A stretch of DNA of 6,317 nt from positions 32,600-38,916 of the forward strand of contig NZ_JACXJG010000018.1 in NCBI RefSeq assembly GCF_014904065.1, in the 5' to 3' direction. Both the position numbers and the translations under genes were made by a program. The notes below the pieces were generated by a model. The model had not been told where the DNA came from. It ran no database searches and saw only the letters and a list, made by a program, of their open reading frames with translations. Positions 1-5,120 of this stretch are shown in pieces (within the stretch, counting starts at the first letter, position 1; each line of letters begins with the position of its first letter). This DNA is from Gulosibacter sediminis. GTDB lineage: Bacteria; Actinomycetota; Actinomycetes; Actinomycetales; Microbacteriaceae.

Positions 1-637
1 AGGCGTTCGCGAGATGGGGCCGCAGCCGGTCGACGAGGGCAAGCCGCTGGGCAACAATTTTTGTGCCGAGCTCGATGAGCTGGTCGTCCCAGATGTCGAG
101 CGTCGTGAGCTGCTCGGTGCCGAGCCGCTGTTGCCGGCCCGATTTCAGCAGCGAATTGCGCTGGCGCAGCACCCGCTCGTACTTCGAGATCGTTTCGCCG
201 AACCGCGGGGAGTGCGTTATGAGGAGCTGGTCAAGCAGCTCCCGGCGCTGACCCGGGTCGCCGCGCACGAGCGATAAGTCCTCGGGCGCGAACACAACGG
301 TGGTAAAGAATCGTGCGAGCTCACGGGTCTTCACCGCATGTCCGCGCACTCGTGGCTTGTTGCTGCCCGACTTCGCGATCTCGACATCGATGCTGAGCTC
401 GCGCTCACCGTGACGCAATTCGGCGCGGACGATGCTACCGTCCTCTCCGAAACGCACGAGCGCCGCATCCGACGAGACCCGGTGCGACTTCAGCGTGCCG
501 AGGTAGGCAATGGCCTCGACCAGATTCGTCTTGCCCTGGCCGTTCGCGCCCTCGAACACCTGGATACCCGGGTGCAGCTCGAGTTCGGCGGTGCGGTAAT
601 TCCGAAAATTCCGCAGGCTCAGGTGGGTGACGTGCAC
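1..637 (-). CDS. recF: RecF, DNA replication/repair SMC-like ATPase (3' end beyond the window)
   Basis: RecF is a cytoplasmic ATP-dependent DNA-binding protein that loads RecA at single-strand gaps with RecO and RecR. I translated the minus strand from a GTG at 637: the protein opens VHVTHLSLRNFRNYRTAEL, the typical RecF N-terminus. The Walker A motif GANGQGKT is at residues 30-37, and FTTVVFAPEDLSLVRGDPGQ follows around residue 115-135, also characteristic of the family. About 212 codons are present of a usual ~360-400, so the signature and Walker B regions lie outside the window. The start is well bounded, because the dnaN stop codon TAA (647-649) is itself in frame just upstream, leaving 9 nt between the genes. 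I see no clear Shine-Dalgarno sequence, which fits translational coupling to dnaN. The reading frame is open throughout. Identification is secure; only the exact start codon is slightly uncertain. Confidence 0.95.
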   Translation of the reverse strand, partial: MHVTHLSLRNFRNYRTAELELHPGIQVFEGANGQGKTNLVEAIAYLGTLKSHRVSSDAALVRFGEDGSIVRAELRHGERELSIDVEIAKSGSNKPRVRGHAVKTRELARFFTTVVFAPEDLSLVRGDPGQRRELLDQLLITHSPRFGETISKYERVLRQRNSLLKSGRQQRLGTEQLTTLDIWDDQLIELGTKIVAQRLALVDRLRPHLANA

Positions 638-646
638 GATGCGCCG

Positions 647-1789
647 TTAGCGCATGAGCAGGTTCGGCTGCAGCAGGTAGCGGAAGGTGTCGGTGGCGGC
701 GGCCTCGTCGAGCGAGGTCTGGCCGGTGAGCAGCACGGGGCCAGGCTTGTTCGGGTTGTCGTTGTTCGTGAAGGCAATCTTCACAAACGCCGAGTGGATC
801 GCGCCGACGCCCTCGAGCAGGAACTGCGGTTTGAGTGAAACGACAATTCCCTCGCCCTGCAGGTTGATGCTGAGCTCTTCGGCGCCGGCGGCCTGCTCGG
901 CGCCAACCGCGTCAAGCTTGAGGCCCTCGTCCGAGAAGCTGAAGCGCAGGGCCTGCTCACGCTCGAGCACGAGCTGCATGCGACGAACCGCGTCGATGAC
1001 ATCGCTGCCCTGCAACACCGCGAAGTGCGGGGTTTCGGCGGGGAAGAGTCGCGATACGGCGGGGAAGTTGCCCTTGATGAGCAGCGACGTGACGGTGCGG
1101 CCATCGGCGGTGAATGCGATGAGCTGGCGGTCGCCCTCGCTCACGAGCGTGATGACCACTTCGTCGGCGTGCGCGAACGACTTGCCGACCTCGCCGAGGG
1201 TGCGCGAGGGAACAAGTGCCTGGTCGCCCTCAGCAAAGTTGCTCTGCCATTCGATTTCCCGTACCGCTACGCGGTAGCGGTCGGTCGCGACGAGCTGCAG
1301 CTGCGTCGGCGAGAACGTGAGGTGCACACCGGTGATAACCGGGGCGACATCTTCGCGGGATGCTGCGACGACGACCTGGCTGATGGCCTCCGAAAAGTCG
1401 GCGCCCGAGACGACACCCGAGGTGCCCTCGATCGTCGGAAGTGCTGGGAACTCCTCGATCGGCATCGTCGGCAACGTGAAGTTTGTGCGACCACAGGTGA
1501 TCGTGATGCCGCGGTCGTCGCGCTCGACTTGCACCGGGGCATCCGGCAGTCGGCTGGCGATATCGGCGAGAAGGCGACCCTGCACGAGCACTGCGCCCGA
1601 CTCGTCGACGGTCGCGTCGATCGAGGTGCGGCTCGAAACTTCGTAGTCAAACGTCGAAAGCTGCAGCGTGCTGCCGCTGGTCTCGAGCACGACACCGCTG
1701 AGGATCGGCAAAGTGGGTCGCTGAGGGAGGAGCTTGACGACAAACGACACGGCGTCGCTGAACATGTCGCGATTGACTTCAAACTTCAC
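647..1789 (-). CDS. dnaN: DNA polymerase III beta subunit (sliding clamp)
   Basis: DnaN forms the dimeric ring that tethers DNA polymerase III to DNA and also recruits repair and mismatch factors. The 380-residue product has the normal clamp length and opens VKFEVNRDMFSDAVSFVVKLLPQRPTLPILSG-like, the domain 1 signature. Further family landmarks are FTLPTMPIEEFP at about 104-115, the domain 2 segment ATDRYRVAVRE at about 168-178, and the C-terminal YLLQPNLLMR, equivalent to the usual 'YLLMPxRL' ending that lines the partner-binding pocket. I chose the GTG at 1787-1789 because GGAGGA (1797-1802, minus sense) sits 7 nt upstream and homologues begin at this point. In-frame ATG and TTG codons 5 and 11 residues further upstream have no comparable ribosome site. 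It is transcribed away from oriC and is followed by recF after 9 nt, so the two are probably co-transcribed. Nothing is missing or broken. Confidence 0.97.
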   Translation of the reverse strand: MKFEVNRDMFSDAVSFVVKLLPQRPTLPILSGVVLETSGSTLQLSTFDYEVSSRTSIDATVDESGAVLVQGRLLADIASRLPDAPVQVERDDRGITITCGRTNFTLPTMPIEEFPALPTIEGTSGVVSGADFSEAISQVVVAASREDVAPVITGVHLTFSPTQLQLVATDRYRVAVREIEWQSNFAEGDQALVPSRTLGEVGKSFAHADEVVITLVSEGDRQLIAFTADGRTVTSLLIKGNFPAVSRLFPAETPHFAVLQGSDVIDAVRRMQLVLEREQALRFSFSDEGLKLDAVGAEQAAGAEELSINLQGEGIVVSLKPQFLLEGVGAIHSAFVKIAFTNNDNPNKPGPVLLTGQTSLDEAAATDTFRYLLQPNLLMR

Positions 1790-1796
1790 TGGCGAT

Positions 1797-1802
1797 TCCT
1801 CC
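1797..1802 (-). promoter_or_regulatory. Ribosome binding site deciding the dnaN start
   Basis: On the minus strand this reads GGAGGA, a strong Shine-Dalgarno match, 7 nt before the GTG at 1789. It favours that GTG over the in-frame ATG at 1804, which overlaps it. A second SD-like GAGGAGGAAG at 1845-1854 (minus) has no start codon at proper spacing and is probably not used. Confidence 0.7.
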
Positions 1803-1862
1803 ATGGCTCGGCGGGGATTCAATGCTAGCGGGTTGCTGTGGCGTCTTCCTCCTCAGCGGCTC

Positions 1863-1882
1863 TTCGGGTTCGAGGGCCCGAA
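1863..1882 (-). other. Small hairpin in the dnaN leader region
   Basis: TTCGGG (1863-1868) and CCCGAA (1877-1882) form a 6-bp perfect stem with an 8-nt loop; an alternative register pairs GTTCG (1868-1872) with CGAAC (1879-1883). Next to it GACA-AAA-TGTC (1884-1894) is another short dyad. They lie between oriC and the dnaN ribosome site, so they could be leader RNA structures or protein sites. Function is unknown and short dyads arise by chance. Confidence 0.3.
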
Positions 1883-1883
1883 C

Positions 1884-1944
1884 GACAAAATGTCACGAGC
1901 GGATTTTTCTAGGTAGAGAGATCTGTCTTCTCACTCTTAACAGC
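1884..1944. other. Candidate DNA unwinding element with DnaA-trio-like triplets
   Basis: This stretch is roughly 58% A+T by hand count, clearly richer than the surrounding genes, and abuts the tandem minus-strand DnaA boxes at 1945-1962. Reading the minus strand away from the boxes gives a short GCTG spacer, then a purine-rich run (TTAAGAGTGAGAAGACAG) resembling the NA(G/A) triplets of DnaA-trio elements, then the tracts TCTCTCTACC and AGAAAAATCC. In Bacillus subtilis the unwinding site lies likewise on the dnaN side, after two adjacent boxes. The assignment is by layout and composition, not by exact motif. Confidence 0.5.
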
Positions 1945-1974
1945 TGTGGAGAATGTGGATAACTCTGTGGTCAA
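1945..1974 (-). promoter_or_regulatory. Left DnaA-box cluster (three boxes facing dnaN)
   Basis: On the plus strand TGTGGAGAA (1945-1953), TGTGGATAA (1954-1962) and TGTGGTCAA (1966-1974) are three minus-oriented DnaA boxes in one direction. The first two are directly abutting (9-bp period) and the third is 12 bp on. The middle one is the exact consensus, the first has one mismatch, and the third has one mismatch to the TTGTCCACA variant. Tandem close boxes beside an AT-rich tract are typical of the site from which DnaA oligomerises onto single strands. Confidence 0.8.
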
Positions 1975-2099
1975 CTGATTTCCGTAGGGAACTACATCGC
2001 TGAAACTTGTGATTCTCGAGTGGATGGAAAGTGGACGGCATCCCCAGATTGTCGCGTCCTGACGCGGATCTCCACAGGCCCGTCCGCTGCGTGCACAGT

Positions 2100-2211
2100 T
2101 TGTCCACTGCCACGATGGCGAATTCCACAAGTTATCCACAGATCGTGGAAATTGCATTGTCCACGGCTTATCCACGCACTATTCACGGGCTTTTCCACAG
2201 AGTTATCCACA
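2100..2211 (+). promoter_or_regulatory. Right DnaA-box cluster, mostly 11-12 bp periodic
   Basis: Plus-oriented boxes start at 2100 (TTGTCCACT), 2121 (AATTCCACA, weak), 2132 (TTATCCACA, exact), 2157 (TTGTCCACG), 2168 (TTATCCACG), 2179 (CTATTCACG, weak), 2191 (TTTTCCACA) and 2203 (TTATCCACA, exact). Steps are 21, 11, 25, 11, 11, 12 and 12 bp, so all but one step is close to whole helical turns and most boxes face the same side of DNA. Such an array would favour cooperative DnaA filament assembly. Confidence 0.82.
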
Positions 2212-2227
2212 GGCTATGGAAACGACG

Positions 2228-2263
2228 ATGCGCTCGATCTGAGGTCACCGCGATCGAGCGCAT
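2228..2263 (-). terminator. Perfect 12-bp inverted repeat after dnaA; candidate terminator
   Basis: ATGCGCTCGATC (2228-2239) is perfectly complementary to GATCGAGCGCAT (2252-2263), with a 12-nt loop. It begins 12 nt beyond the dnaA stop codon (2275) in the direction of dnaA transcription. A stable GC-containing stem at that place suggests that it ends dnaA transcripts before they enter oriC. No run of T follows on the minus strand (CGTCGTTTCC), so intrinsic termination would be weak; it could instead be a protein site or an RNA-stabilising 3' end. Confidence 0.5.
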
Positions 2264-2274
2264 TGAGCGTGGAG

Positions 2275-3792
2275 TTACCGTGCGTTGGGTTGGCGAATCC
2301 TCGAGGTGAGTTCGGTGACCTGGTTGAAGATCGAACGGTCTTCGGTCATGAGCTTCGTGATCTTGCGGTGGGCATACATCACGGTGGTGTGGTCTCGGCC
2401 GCCGAAGAGTTGACCGATCTTCGGAAGCGAGAGGTTCGTCATCTCGCGACAGAGGTACATAGCGATCTGCCGGCTCGTGGCGATGGCCTGCGAGCGACTC
2501 GAGCCATAGAGGTCCTCCACGGTGAGGTGGAAGTAATCCGCAGTCTCTCGAATGATGTCCTGTGGCGAGATGACATTCGGCTCTCGGTTCGTGATGAGGT
2601 CCTTGAGCACTGTCGTCACGAGATTCAGGTCGATCGCCTGCTGGTTCAGGTTCGCGAAGGCCGTGACGCGGATGAGCGTGCCCTCGAGTTCGCGGATGGA
2701 GCTCGTGACGTGCACTGCGATGAACTCGAGCACCTCATTCGACAGCTCGAGCTGGTCGGCTTCGGCCTTCTTGCGCAGAATCGCAATGCGCGTCTCGAGA
2801 TCCGGCGACTGCACGTCGGTGATGAGGCCCCACTCGAAGCGGGAGCGCATCCGATCTTCAAAGCCTGTCAGCTGCTTCGGCGGCACGTCGGAGGTGATGA
2901 CCACCTGCTTGTTGTGCTCGTGCAGCGTGTTGAACGTGTGAAAGAAGGTCTCCATCGTCGAGTCCTTGCCCTGCAAGAACTGGATGTCGTCGATGAGCAG
3001 GATGTCGTTGTTGCGGTAGCGCTGGTGGAACTCTGCCGAGCGGTTCATCGAAATCGAGTTGATGAAGTCGTTCGTGAATTCCTCGCTCGACACGTAGCGA
3101 ACCTTGATGCCGGGGTACATGTCCTGGGCATAGTGGCCGATGGCGTGGAGCAGGTGGGTCTTGCCCAGCCCGGAATCACCGTAGATAAAGAGGGGGTTGT
3201 ATGCCCGAGCCGGAGTCTCGGCGACTGCCACGGCCGCCGCGTGGGCGAATCGGTTTGATCCGCCGATGATGAAGTTTTCGAAGATGTACTTCGGGTTGAG
3301 GCGCGAGTCGCCGTCGGGCTGGGTCGCGTTAGGGTCGTGATACGGGGCAGCGGCTTCGATCCCGTGGCTGATCGCGGGCGTCGCCTCAGCCTGTGGATAA
3401 CCGGTGGAGAAACTCGAGAATCGGTCCTCATACGGCGCCGTTCGTTGCATCGTTGCGGCCTGCTCCATAGGCGCCTCGGCGGGGAGCGGGGTTTCATAGA
3501 CCGTCGTGTCGGCCGGAGGGGTCGGCTCCGAGTTCGGATTGACCACGATCGCAAAGTTGCGAACGCCCTCGGCTGCCGGAGTGGCGGCGATGGCTTCGAG
3601 CAGGTAGGCGCGACCGCGCTGTTCGATCTGCGAGCGAGTGAGATCGTTCGGCACCTCGAGGTAAATTGTGCCGTCCATCACGCCTTTTGCCTGCACCAGG
3701 CCGAAGTAGCCGCGCATGGATTGGGGCATGTCGAGGTTGCCTCGAAGCGTCGTGAAGAGGTCTGTCCAGACTTCCGTCACAGCTTGCGTCAC
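2275..3792 (-). CDS. dnaA: Chromosomal replication initiator protein DnaA
   Basis: DnaA is the AAA+ initiator that binds DnaA boxes in oriC, oligomerises with ATP and melts the origin. The product is 505 residues. Domain I (about 1-85, MTQAVTEVWTDLFTTLRGNL...) mediates self-interaction and helicase contact. A Pro/Ala-rich linker, domain II, spans about 86-160. Domain III has Walker A GDSGLGKT (205-212), Walker B LLIDDIQF (265-272), the box VII segment FEDRMRSRFEWG (311-322) containing the arginine finger, and sensor II SSIRELEGTL (364-373). Domain IV ends in the DNA-binding signature GGRDHTTVMYAHRKI (464-478). I chose the GTG at 3790-3792 because GGAAGGAAG (3799-3807, minus sense) lies 6 nt upstream. 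The gene points towards oriC and has its own DnaA boxes upstream (3934-3956), which suggests autoregulation. All catalytic motifs are intact. Confidence 0.98.
   Translation of the reverse strand: MTQAVTEVWTDLFTTLRGNLDMPQSMRGYFGLVQAKGVMDGTIYLEVPNDLTRSQIEQRGRAYLLEAIAATPAAEGVRNFAIVVNPNSEPTPPADTTVYETPLPAEAPMEQAATMQRTAPYEDRFSSFSTGYPQAEATPAISHGIEAAAPYHDPNATQPDGDSRLNPKYIFENFIIGGSNRFAHAAAVAVAETPARAYNPLFIYGDSGLGKTHLLHAIGHYAQDMYPGIKVRYVSSEEFTNDFINSISMNRSAEFHQRYRNNDILLIDDIQFLQGKDSTMETFFHTFNTLHEHNKQVVITSDVPPKQLTGFEDRMRSRFEWGLITDVQSPDLETRIAILRKKAEADQLELSNEVLEFIAVHVTSSIRELEGTLIRVTAFANLNQQAIDLNLVTTVLKDLITNREPNVISPQDIIRETADYFHLTVEDLYGSSRSQAIATSRQIAMYLCREMTNLSLPKIGQLFGGRDHTTVMYAHRKITKLMTEDRSIFNQVTELTSRIRQPNAR
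3392..3411 (-). promoter_or_regulatory. DnaA-box pair inside the dnaA coding sequence
   Basis: TGTGGATAA (3392-3400) is an exact minus-oriented DnaA box, and GGTGGAGAA (3403-3411) is a degenerate one 11 bp away in the same direction. They fall in the codons for residues of the domain II linker (STGYPQ region), where protein constraint is low. Whether DnaA binds here is untested; a single 9-mer could be chance, but the phased second copy is suggestive. Confidence 0.5.
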
Positions 3793-3933
3793 GTGTGACT
3801 TCCTTCCGGTGATCGATCTCGACTACTTCATGGCTCACAGAACAGCGGGCATGCTGCCGCACGACTGCACCTTCTGTGCGCGCCGTGCCACCCTGCACCT
3901 CGATCGTCTCGCACGGGACCCGCATTTGCAAAG

Positions 3934-3956
3934 TTATCCACAGGCTGTGTGGAAAA
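3934..3956. promoter_or_regulatory. Convergent DnaA-box pair upstream of dnaA
   Basis: TTATCCACA (3934-3942, exact, plus) and TGTGGAAAA (3948-3956, minus-oriented TTTTCCACA with one mismatch) face each other across 5 bp. They lie 142-164 nt upstream of the dnaA start codon. DnaA boxes in dnaA promoter regions commonly mediate autorepression, and that is the likely role here; DnaA titration is an alternative. Confidence 0.75.
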
Positions 3957-4126
3957 CTGTGAGTTATGAGGCCGGTGCGCAATCGTGCGCGACAGATACG
4001 CCACTCTAAACCACGAATGGACACCGAGGCGAACCAGGGCTACCAGGATATTGTCATTTCCGGCGAGTCGCCCCAGGCAAACCCGGTCAACGTGGTAGCT
4101 CGCCTACATACGTGGCGAGATCAACC

Positions 4127-4156
4127 TTGACCTGAGGCTTGAACGTGGCGTAATCT
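4127..4156 (+). promoter_or_regulatory. Sigma-70-like promoter of the rpmH-rnpA cluster
   Basis: TTGACC (4127-4132) and TAATCT (4151-4156) are separated by 18 bp, a good match to the housekeeping -35 TTGACA and -10 TATAAT. Transcription would begin near 4162-4166, about 65 nt before the rpmH start codon chosen here, and it would serve rpmH, rnpA and probably yidD-yidC. Confidence 0.75.
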
Positions 4157-4228
4157 GATCCAGTTATGCCCGCATCCGGGCCTTGTTTCGCTGCCCCACA
4201 GCCTAGGGCCTCGATCAGGAGATTTTTT

Positions 4229-4366
4229 ATGTCGAAGCGTACTTTCCAGCCCAACAACCGCCGCCGCGCCAAGAAGCACGGCTTCCGCGCCCGCATGCGC
4301 ACCCGCGCCGGCCGTGCCATTGTCGCGGCACGCCGCTCGAAGGGCCGCAAGGTCCTCTCGGCGTAG
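4229..4366 (+). CDS. rpmH: 50S ribosomal protein L34
   Basis: L34 is a tiny, very basic protein of the large ribosomal subunit that binds 23S rRNA. The 45-residue product, [20 protein letters not shown] followed by [20 protein letters not shown] and KVLSA, carries the universal L34 pattern (KRTFQPN, HGFRxRMxTxxGR). Length matches actinobacterial L34. The ATG at 4229 is preceded by AGGAG (4217-4221) at 7 nt spacing, which supports it over the in-frame ATG at 4166 that would add 21 residues. It is the first gene of a plus-strand cluster and divergent from dnaA, the usual actinobacterial arrangement. Arg and Lys make up more than a third of the residues, as expected. Confidence 0.97.
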   Translation: MSKRTFQPNNRRRAKKHGFRARMRTRAGRAIVAARRSKGRKVLSA

Positions 4367-4372
4367 TCCCCG

Positions 4373-4780
4373 GTGCTTGCTCGGCAGAACAAAGTCACTA
4401 GCGGAGCCGACTACCGTCGCATCTCCCGCCGTGGCCGTCGAGCTGCCGCATCCGGACTTATAGCGATTGGCGAAGCCAACCGCGACGCAGCCTCACCCAC
4501 CCGCTTTGGTTTCATCATCACCAAGCGGGTGGGTGTCGCTGTTGTACGCAATCACACGCGTCGCCGGCTCAAGGGCATTGCACTCGAGCTCCTCACCCTG
4601 GTCCCCACCGGGGCTTCGTTCGTGATTCGCGTTTTTCCCGAGGCCTCGAGCTTCAGCTACGAGCAGCTGCGCGCTGAAACTCGGCGCGCGGTGTTGCATG
4701 CGGCCGACAAGCTTGGCCTTGTTGCGGCGGACGTTACTGACGACGCCGAATTCTGCAGTTGCACCGATGGCGCCGACTGA
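4373..4780 (+). CDS. rnpA: Ribonuclease P protein component
   Basis: RnpA (C5) binds the catalytic RNase P RNA and helps it remove 5' leaders from pre-tRNAs. The 135-residue product begins MLARQNKVTSGADYRRISRRGRRA, a typical RnpA N-terminus. It then has FGFIITKRVGVAVVRNHTRRRLK (about 45-67), containing the RNR motif region (RNHTRRRLK at 59-67) that contacts RNA. The start is a GTG at 4373, only 6 nt after the rpmH stop. I see no clear Shine-Dalgarno sequence, so translation is probably coupled to rpmH. The acidic C-terminal tail (about 120-135, ending DAEFCSCTDGAD) goes beyond the conserved fold and looks lineage-specific. The ending overlaps or nearly meets the yidD start. Confidence 0.96.
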   Translation: MLARQNKVTSGADYRRISRRGRRAAASGLIAIGEANRDAASPTRFGFIITKRVGVAVVRNHTRRRLKGIALELLTLVPTGASFVIRVFPEASSFSYEQLRAETRRAVLHAADKLGLVAADVTDDAEFCSCTDGAD

Positions 4781-4790
4781 TCGACCGTCA

Positions 4791-5120
4791 ATGATGCGAC
4801 GAGTCCTGCACAACATTGCACTCATCCCACGCAATCTCGGGATCGTGCTGCTCCTGCTCTATCGCCGCTTCATCTCGCCGATCTACGGGGATGTCTGCCG
4901 GTACTACCCAACCTGTTCCGCGTATGGTTTAGAGGCAGTGCAGGTGTATGGCCTGGTGCGAGGGAGCTGGATGGCGGCTCGTCGGATCATGCGATGCCAC
5001 CCCTGGGCGAAGCCGGACTTTGATTACGTCCCGGAGCCCAAACGACCCTTCCCGATTCGACGCACCAAGTTTGGGTTCGTCGTGTCTGATTTGCAAATGA
5101 AAGGCGAAGACGCTCGATGA
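4791..5120 (+). CDS. yidD: Membrane protein insertion efficiency factor YidD
   Basis: YidD is a small inner-membrane-associated protein that assists YidC/Sec-dependent membrane insertion. The 109-residue product carries the family core: LIPRNLGIVLLLLYRRFISP (11-30), an amphipathic/hydrophobic helix, then IYGDVCRYYPTCSAYGLEAV (31-50) with the conserved Cys36 and Cys42, and the RCHPW motif (68-72, with Cys69). The tail ends with a basic, Pro-rich segment (about 80-97). The start is uncertain. ATG 4791 (10 nt after the rnpA stop) and ATG 4767 (8 residues longer, overlapping the rnpA end) are both possible, and neither has a clear Shine-Dalgarno sequence; I preferred 4791. The stop TGA overlaps the yidC ATG (ATGA, 5117-5120), implying translational coupling. 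Confidence 0.92.
   Translation: MMRRVLHNIALIPRNLGIVLLLLYRRFISPIYGDVCRYYPTCSAYGLEAVQVYGLVRGSWMAARRIMRCHPWAKPDFDYVPEPKRPFPIRRTKFGFVVSDLQMKGEDAR

Larger units (their letters stand above)
1945..2211. other. oriC: oriC: chromosomal replication origin, DnaA-box core
   Basis: The dnaN-dnaA intergenic interval is non-coding and dense with DnaA boxes (consensus TTATCCACA, with the actinobacterial variant TTGTCCACA). Exact boxes lie at 1954-1962 (minus), 2132-2140 and 2203-2211 (plus). One-mismatch boxes include 1945-1953 (minus), 2100-2108, 2157-2165, 2168-2176 and 2191-2199 (plus). Degenerate copies occur at 1966-1974, 2019-2027 and 2030-2038 (minus sense), and at 2068-2076, 2121-2129 and 2179-2187 (plus sense). 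Boxes left of about 2040 face dnaN and those to the right face dnaA, so the origin has two opposed clusters. DnaA binding here is expected to melt the flanking AT-richer DNA and load the replicative helicase. Location between dnaA and dnaN matches known actinobacterial origins. The outer limits of the functional origin are an inference. Confidence 0.93.
3793..4228. other. Divergent dnaA/rpmH intergenic region
   Basis: This 436-nt stretch has no supportable gene. It holds the dnaA ribosome site (3799-3807), a convergent DnaA-box pair (3934-3956), a GCGCA-ATCG-TGCGC dyad (3977-3990), a CTCGCC/GGCGAG dyad (4099-4104 and 4114-4119) and the rpmH promoter (4127-4156). The dnaA promoter must lie here, but I found no convincing paired -35/-10 on the minus strand; a TTGACC at 4085-4090 (minus) lacks a matched -10. 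Confidence 0.7.

Noticed and set aside
1025..1828. A 267-codon plus-strand open frame opposite dnaN
   Set aside because: It is antisense to the clearly identified sliding clamp; long opposite-strand frames are common in G+C-rich coding DNA.
2020..3258. A 412-codon plus-strand open frame covering oriC and most of dnaA
   Set aside because: It is antisense to dnaA, whose full set of AAA+ and DNA-binding motifs is on the minus strand, and it begins within the DnaA-box array. Its His/Arg/Val/Glu-rich composition is what the complement of a G+C-rich gene yields.
3494..4024. A 176-codon minus-strand frame over the dnaA start and upstream region
   Set aside because: It overlaps the dnaA N-terminus in another frame, crosses the DnaA boxes, and has no recognisable family motif; the upstream region looks regulatory.
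4085..4090. TTGACC on the minus strand as a dnaA -35 box
   Set aside because: No -10-like hexamer lies 16-19 bp downstream on that strand, so I did not call a dnaA promoter.
4203..4208. CCTAGG palindrome in the rpmH leader
   Set aside because: A 6-bp palindrome is too short to distinguish from chance and no longer stem surrounds it.
4087..4398. A minus-strand frame opposite rpmH
   Set aside because: It covers the rpmH promoter and L34 on the other strand and has no plausible start context or domain.
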